Source of the DNA: JAMOAD01 sp023621955 | GTDB lineage: Bacteria; Acidobacteriota; Aminicenantia; JAMOAD01 | DNA length: 9,508 nt | Direction: 5' to 3' | Assembly (NCBI GenBank): GCA_035403085.1 | Contig: DAONEM010000055.1 | Coordinates: 1 to 9,508 of the forward strand | Shown: positions 5,687-9,508 of the stretch, piece after piece | Numbering within the stretch: the first letter of the stretch is position 1 | Layout: every line of letters starts with the position of its first letter | Position numbers and translations under genes: made by a program | Notes under the pieces: generated by a model | What the model was told of the DNA's origin: nothing | Seen by the model: the letters and a program-made list of their open reading frames with translations, nothing else | The model's database searches: none

Positions 5687-7566
5687 CAGGTGAGGCCCAG
5701 CGCGGCGGCCTCGTTCTCCATCCTCTCCCGGAGGGCGTCGGCCAGAAGGAAGGCCTGCTCGTAGGGTTGAGGCTTGGTCAGGTCGACCCCCGCCTCCCTC
5801 AGGAGCCTGAGGGGGTAGTCCCTCCCTCCGGACTTGAGAAGGCCCAGGTAGGCCTCCCTCTCCTCCTCTCCGCCCTGGAGGATCGACCTCGTAAAGGCCG
5901 AGGCGGCGATGTAACCGGTGCTGTACTGGTAGACGTAGAACCGGTAGTAGAAGTGGGGGATTCCCGACCACTCGTGACGGATGAAGTCGCCCACCTCCAT
6001 CACCCCCCGATCCACTCCGTAGTAGGAGCGGGTGAGCTCCAGGTAGAGGTTGTCCAGGAACTCGGCAGTCAGGGTTCCTCCCTCCTCAACCTTACGGTGG
6101 ATTTGCAACTCGAAATCGGCGAAGAGGGTCTGGCGGACCACGGTGGCCCGGAACCTCTCCAGCGCCTGGTCCAGCAGGAAGAGCTTGAAGAGGGGAGGGG
6201 TCGTGGGGTTCTCCAGGAACCCTTGAAGGAGGAGGGACTCGTTCAGGAGGCTGGCGATCTCCGCCAAGAAGATCGGATACCCCGAGGTGGGCTGGGGCTG
6301 GTGTCTGTTGGCCAGGGAGGAGTGGAGGGCGTGACCCAACTCGTGGGCCATGGTGGAGACCGCGTCGAACTCCCCGGAGAAGTTGAGCAGGACGTAGGGG
6401 TGGTGGTCGTAGACCGAACCGTTGCAGTAGGCTCCGGAACGTTTGTTCTTGTTGGGGTAGCGGTCCATCCACCCCTCTTGGAAGGAGGATTTCAGGAGGG
6501 TGGTGTACTCATCTCCCAGGGGGGCCATGGAGCCGACCACCATCTCCCGGGCCTTCTCCCAGGAGAAGACCATCTCGGCTTGGGGCACCGCGGAGGCGTA
6601 AAGATCCTCGTAACGGAGGCGTTCAAGCTTCAGCAGGCGTTGTTTCAGCCCGAGGTACCGGTCCAGGACGGGGAGGTTCTTCTTCACCGATTCGATCAGC
6701 CGGGAGTAGACTTTCCTATCGATGGCGTTGGAAAAGAGGGCCTCCTCGAGACAACCGGGGAAGCGTCTTGCCCTGGCCTCAAAGAGATGGTGCTTGACAG
6801 CTCCGTCCAGGAGGGAGGCGAAGGTATTGCGGAAACGCCCCCGGTTCTCCCAGTAGCCGCCCATGGCGCGGATTCGGTTCTCCCTCTCCTTGTCCCCCCT
6901 GTAACGGAGGTAGGCTCCATGGGTGAGGGGGAGGGTCGTCCCGTCCACCAGGGTGAGGGAGGAGGGGGGGATCTCCACGTCGTTGAGCTGTTCGGCCGCC
7001 TTCTCCGGGGTCTCCGAGAAGAGGTGGGCCGAGGAGAGAAGCCTCTCCTGGGGTGTGGAGAGGATGTGGGGGGCTCGGCGGAAGAGGTCCTCCAACATGT
7101 GCTTGTAGGGGGCAAGGGCGGGAGTCTCTTCGAGGTAACCTTGGACTCTCCCCTTTCCCGTTCTCAGGAGGGCCGGCTCCAGGAAGGCCATGGTGGTGCT
7201 CCAGAGGGTCGCCAGGGTCTCCGCCGCCCCTTGGGCCTCCCGGGACTTCGGCTCCGCCAGGTCGGTGTCCGATTGAAAGTGGGCGTAGGCGTATACCCTC
7301 TCGAACCGTTTCTCTAAGGCTGTCAACGCCTCCAGGTAGGCGGCAAGGGCCTTCCCTGAGAGGTTCCATCCCGCCGGGGGAGGGGCGAAGGAGAGGATGG
7401 ACTTCTCAAGAAGCCTCCTCTCCTCCTCCCAATCCTTCCATGAAGGGAAGAGCTCTTCGATGCGCCACTTCCAGGAGTCGGGAATCTCCCGCCTCTCCCT
7501 CTCGGTCAAGGCGGTGAACTCTTCACGCTTGAGGGGTTCTTGAACAGAAGGGCTCTCTCTCTTCAC
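5686..7566 (-). CDS. pepF: Oligoendopeptidase F, M3B zinc metallopeptidase
   Basis: The 626-residue product is slightly longer than the roughly 600 typical of PepF, which cleaves oligopeptides in the cytoplasm. The zinc site is HELGH at 408-412 (H408 and H412 ligands, E409 catalytic), with the third ligand E436 in PIFLAEIASLLNE, 24 residues on, as in family M3. Other family marks are IPDSWKWRIEELFPSWKDWE near the N terminus, GAYCNGSVYDHHPYVLLNF before the zinc site, and the C-terminal FYYRFYVYQYSTGYIAA and LLREAGVDLTKPQPY. The start is GTG 7566, 11 nt after AGGAGG; this ribosome site abuts the arcC TGA (7586-7584) and leaves 17 bp between the genes. This indicates cotranscription with arcC. 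With carbamate kinase it suggests use of peptides, perhaps arginine-containing, as energy and nitrogen source. No signal peptide is seen. Confidence 0.96.
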   Translation of the reverse strand: MKRESPSVQEPLKREEFTALTERERREIPDSWKWRIEELFPSWKDWEEERRLLEKSILSFAPPPAGWNLSGKALAAYLEALTALEKRFERVYAYAHFQSDTDLAEPKSREAQGAAETLATLWSTTMAFLEPALLRTGKGRVQGYLEETPALAPYKHMLEDLFRRAPHILSTPQERLLSSAHLFSETPEKAAEQLNDVEIPPSSLTLVDGTTLPLTHGAYLRYRGDKERENRIRAMGGYWENRGRFRNTFASLLDGAVKHHLFEARARRFPGCLEEALFSNAIDRKVYSRLIESVKKNLPVLDRYLGLKQRLLKLERLRYEDLYASAVPQAEMVFSWEKAREMVVGSMAPLGDEYTTLLKSSFQEGWMDRYPNKNKRSGAYCNGSVYDHHPYVLLNFSGEFDAVSTMAHELGHALHSSLANRHQPQPTSGYPIFLAEIASLLNESLLLQGFLENPTTPPLFKLFLLDQALERFRATVVRQTLFADFELQIHRKVEEGGTLTAEFLDNLYLELTRSYYGVDRGVMEVGDFIRHEWSGIPHFYYRFYVYQYSTGYIAASAFTRSILQGGEEEREAYLGLLKSGGRDYPLRLLREAGVDLTKPQPYEQAFLLADALRERMENEAAALGLT

Positions 7567-7583
7567 GGTCGGTGCTTCCTCCT

Positions 7584-8531
7584 TCAGGGGTGAACCCTGG
7601 TGCCCTCGGTTCCGTCCAGGGCCTCGGCGATGTGGAGCGAGTCGGTGATGATGGCGGTTCCGCCAGTCTTTCTGGCGAACTCCACGGCCGCTTCGATCTT
7701 GGGACCCATGGACCCGGGAGGGAAGTGCCCCTGCCGGTAGTACTCCTCCATCTCATGGGCGGAGATGTCCAGAAGCTTCTTCTCTTCGGGCTTCCCGAAG
7801 TTGATGCACACGTGGGGAACTCCGGTGAGGAGGAAGAAGTGGGTCGCCTCAACGTCCAAGGCCAGGAGGCAGGAGGTGCGGTCCTTGTCGATAACGGCGT
7901 CCACCAACTCGAAGGTGTTGTCACCCTTCCGGATGACCGGAATGCCCCCTCCTCCACCGGCGATGATCACGTTGGCGGTCTTGAAGGCATCGCGGATGGT
8001 TGGTCCTGCGAAGATCTTGATGGGTTGGGGGGAGGGAACGACCCGACGGTACCCACGGCCGGAATCCTCTTTGACGATCCAATCCGGGAAGGTATGGGAG
8101 AGCTCCTTGGCCTCCTCTTCGGTGTAGAAGGGTCCCACCGGTTTGGTGGGGTTGTTGAAGGCCGGGTCGTCTCCGCCCACCTCGACCTGGCTGACGATGG
8201 TCAAGACTTCCAGGTCCGGCTTCTCCTTGTTTATGGTGTTGATGATGGCCAACTCCAGAAGGGTCCCAATCTCCGCTTGGGTAACCGCGTCGCAGAGGGC
8301 GAGGTTCAGGGGCGGGAGGTTCTCCTTCATGCCGGCCAGTTGTTTCAGGTATGAGACTCCTACCTGGGGGCCGTTTCCATGAACGACGACTACGTGAAAC
8401 TTCCGTTGAACGAGGATACGGATCAGTTCAGCGGCCTGGTAGGCTCGCTTCATCTGCTCTTCAAGAGGGCTGCGGCCGTCGGAAAGGGCGTTTCCGCCGA
8501 TAGCGACCACGGCGATCTTCTGTCTCTCCAT
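7584..8531 (-). CDS. arcC: Carbamate kinase
   Basis: The product has 315 residues, the usual length. It transfers phosphate between carbamoyl phosphate and ADP, giving ATP, CO2 and ammonia; this is the last, energy-yielding step of the arginine deiminase pathway and of some purine/allantoin degradation routes. Amino-acid-kinase fold motifs are AIGGNAL at 10-16, HGNGPQVG at 51-58, the carbamate-kinase segment DDPAFNNPTKPVGPFYTEEE at 121-140, RRVVPSPQP at 162-170, GGGGGIPVI at 192-200, DKDRTSCLLA around K216, and PPGSMGPKIEAA at 271-282. The start is ATG 8531, preceded by AAGGAG about 10 nt upstream. It is the first gene of a three-gene unit with pepF and the DUF72 gene. No arginine deiminase or ornithine carbamoyltransferase is in view, so the source of carbamoyl phosphate is unproved. 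Confidence 0.97.
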   Translation of the reverse strand: MERQKIAVVAIGGNALSDGRSPLEEQMKRAYQAAELIRILVQRKFHVVVVHGNGPQVGVSYLKQLAGMKENLPPLNLALCDAVTQAEIGTLLELAIINTINKEKPDLEVLTIVSQVEVGGDDPAFNNPTKPVGPFYTEEEAKELSHTFPDWIVKEDSGRGYRRVVPSPQPIKIFAGPTIRDAFKTANVIIAGGGGGIPVIRKGDNTFELVDAVIDKDRTSCLLALDVEATHFFLLTGVPHVCINFGKPEEKKLLDISAHEMEEYYRQGHFPPGSMGPKIEAAVEFARKTGGTAIITDSLHIAEALDGTEGTRVHP

Positions 8532-8566
8532 GAGGTGTCATCTCCTTGTGAAGCGTATTTGGGCAG

Positions 8567-8580
8567 AAAAAAATAAAAAA
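8567..8580 (-). promoter_or_regulatory. Homopolymeric T tracts at predicted arcC transcript start
   Basis: On the - strand, T6 (8580-8575), A (8574) and T7 (8573-8567) follow 2 nt after the -10 element. The best-placed purine for initiation is A8574, giving an RNA starting AUUUUUUUC. Such starts can cause polymerase slippage in the presence of high UTP in known pyrimidine genes (E. coli codBA, upp, pyrBI). That this happens here is inference. Confidence 0.35.
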
Positions 8581-8582
8581 CT

Positions 8583-8612
8583 ATTATATCAAAAAAGGCC
8601 TGTAGAGGGCAA
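8583..8612 (-). promoter_or_regulatory. arcC-pepF-DUF72 promoter
   Basis: On the - strand there is TTGCCC (8612-8607, 4 of 6 matches), an 18-bp spacer and a perfect TATAAT (8588-8583). The leader would be about 40-45 nt and carries the AAGGAG ribosome site before ATG 8531. It sits back to back with the hppA promoter, the -35 elements being about 45 bp apart. Confidence 0.7.
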
Positions 8613-8657
8613 GGAAGAGCCGTAAGCGCGGGGGAGGCGGGGTCGGAGCCCTTTCTT

Positions 8658-8686
8658 TTGACAAGGAAGTTTCGCTTTGGTATGAT
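8658..8686 (+). promoter_or_regulatory. hppA promoter, near-perfect sigma-70 type
   Basis: TTGACA (8658-8663), a 17-bp spacer and TATGAT (8681-8686): a perfect -35 and a 5 of 6 -10. Initiation near 8693 gives a leader of about 37 nt. This predicts strong, housekeeping-type expression of the pyrophosphatase. Confidence 0.85.
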
Positions 8687-8729
8687 CTCGCCAATCTTAA
8701 ATGGTAACTACCGATGGGAGGTATCCCGA

Positions 8730-9508
8730 ATGTCGTTAAGCACTCTCTTTCTTCTCGCCCCTCTGGGTTCGATGATGGCCCTTGTCTTCGCTTTCTACTT
8801 CTACAAGGACATGGTCCGGAAAGACCCGGGGACGCCGGAGATGCAGAAGATCGCCGGCTACGTGAAAAAGGGCGCCCTGGCCTATCTGAAGCGCCAGTAT
8901 AAGGTCGTCTCTATCGTCTTCGTCGTTGTCTTCTTCATCTTCGCCTTCATGGCCTACGTCCTGGGCACCCAGAACGGGTGGGTCCCCTTCGCCTTCCTGA
9001 CCGGGGGCTTCTTCTCCGGTTTGGCCGGCTTCCTGGGGATGTGGACGGCCACGTCGGCCTCCAACCGGACCACCGCGGGCGCCAAGCATTCGCTGAACAA
9101 GGGCCTTCAGGTCGCCTTCCGCTCGGGAGCTGTCATGGGACTGGTTGTCGTGGGCTTGGCGCTTCTGGACATCTCTCTCTGGTTCGTCATCCTGCGCCAC
9201 TTCATCCCCGACAGCGCCGAACAGCTTGCGGTGATCACCACCACCATGCTCACCTTCGGCATGGGTGCCTCCCTGCAGGCCCTCTTCGCCAGGGTTGGCG
9301 GCGGAATCTTCACCAAGGCCGCCGATGTCGGAGCCGATCTGGTTGGGAAGGTTGAGGCGGGAATCCCCGAAGACGATCCCCGCAACCCCGCCACCGTCGC
9401 CGATAACGTCGGCGACAACGTCGGCGACGTCGCCGGTATGGGCGCAGACCTCTACGAATCCTACGCCGGATCGATCCTGGCCACCACGGCCCTCGGCGTG
9501 GCCGCCGG
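8730..9508 (+). CDS. hppA: Membrane-integral (ion-pumping) pyrophosphatase, N-terminal part
   Basis: 259 codons are in the window and the gene runs off the right edge; full-length family members have roughly 650-800 residues. The enzyme hydrolyses pyrophosphate and pumps H+ or Na+ across the cytoplasmic membrane. Hydrophobic segments are seen at about 4-25, 58-80, 84-108, 132-156 and 168-186. After these comes the pyrophosphate/Mg-binding cytoplasmic region: DVGADLVGKVE at 199-209, EDDPRNP at 214-220 and DNVGDNVGDVAGMGADLYES around 225-244. The form GDVAGMGADLYESY resembles K+-dependent members (several of which pump Na+) more than GDCAGMAADLFETY of K+-independent H+ pumps; this is from memory of the family. 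The start is ATG 8730, 8 nt after GGGAGG (8716-8721). An out-of-frame ATG at 8714 is not the start. Confidence 0.96.
   Translation, partial: MSLSTLFLLAPLGSMMALVFAFYFYKDMVRKDPGTPEMQKIAGYVKKGALAYLKRQYKVVSIVFVVVFFIFAFMAYVLGTQNGWVPFAFLTGGFFSGLAGFLGMWTATSASNRTTAGAKHSLNKGLQVAFRSGAVMGLVVVGLALLDISLWFVILRHFIPDSAEQLAVITTTMLTFGMGASLQALFARVGGGIFTKAADVGADLVGKVEAGIPEDDPRNPATVADNVGDNVGDVAGMGADLYESYAGSILATTALGVAA

Noticed and set aside
5767..7317. 516-codon open frame antisense to pepF
   Set aside because: Lies wholly over a well-supported pepF; composition is Gly/Val/Glu-rich shadow sequence from GC-biased third positions, with no motif.
8714..8902. ATG 8714 frame, 62 codons
   Set aside because: Out of frame with the pyrophosphatase; its GGGAGG serves ATG 8730, and the translation has no membrane character.
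9396..9436. Short tandem repeat GTCGGCGAC in hppA
   Set aside because: Encodes the conserved DNVGDNVGD pyrophosphate-binding motif, so it is protein constraint and not a DNA repeat element.

Overview
This window is GC-rich, gene-dense bacterial chromosome. It holds five complete protein genes, the first 259 codons of a sixth, and a probable 3' tail of a seventh at the left edge. I found no rRNA, tRNA, CRISPR array, insertion sequence, phage or plasmid gene. The mix (membrane pyrophosphatase, carbamate kinase, oligoendopeptidase F, a four-domain S1 protein) suggests an anaerobic, fermentative, peptide- or amino-acid-using bacterium. Spirochaetota or Synergistota are my guesses from protein flavour; nothing here proves either.

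Layout. (1) 1-66: likely C-terminal end of a + strand gene, converging on (2) an S1-domain RNA-binding protein, 76-1278 on the - strand, with a near-consensus promoter at 1321-1349. (3) A divergent intergenic region of about 400 bp leads to carB, the carbamoyl-phosphate synthase large subunit (1678-4878, +). Its transcribed leader carries a strong hairpin and a 17-codon reading frame. (4) Converging on carB with 4 bp between stops is a three-gene - strand unit, in transcription order: carbamate kinase (arcC, 8531-7584), oligoendopeptidase F (pepF, 7566-5686) and a DUF72/YecE protein (5686-4883). The first junction places the pepF Shine-Dalgarno directly on the arcC stop. The second is a TGATG overlap with no visible ribosome site of its own. 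(5) Divergent from arcC is hppA, a membrane-integral pyrophosphatase (8730 to past the window edge, +), with a TTGACA-17-TATGAT promoter.

How the genes relate. carB makes carbamoyl phosphate for pyrimidines and arginine. arcC uses carbamoyl phosphate to make ATP (or runs in reverse). pepF supplies amino acids from peptides, and hppA conserves energy from pyrophosphate by ion pumping. The arcC-pepF-DUF72 unit reads as a peptide/arginine catabolism operon, although arcA and arcB are not in view. carB stands without carA.

I did not see an obviously new system. The observations most worth checking are regulatory: the structured carB leader with its short frame, the homopolymeric U tracts at the predicted starts of the arcC and carB transcripts (reminiscent of UTP-sensitive slippage control in pyrimidine genes), and a long inverted repeat at the left-hand convergent gene ends.
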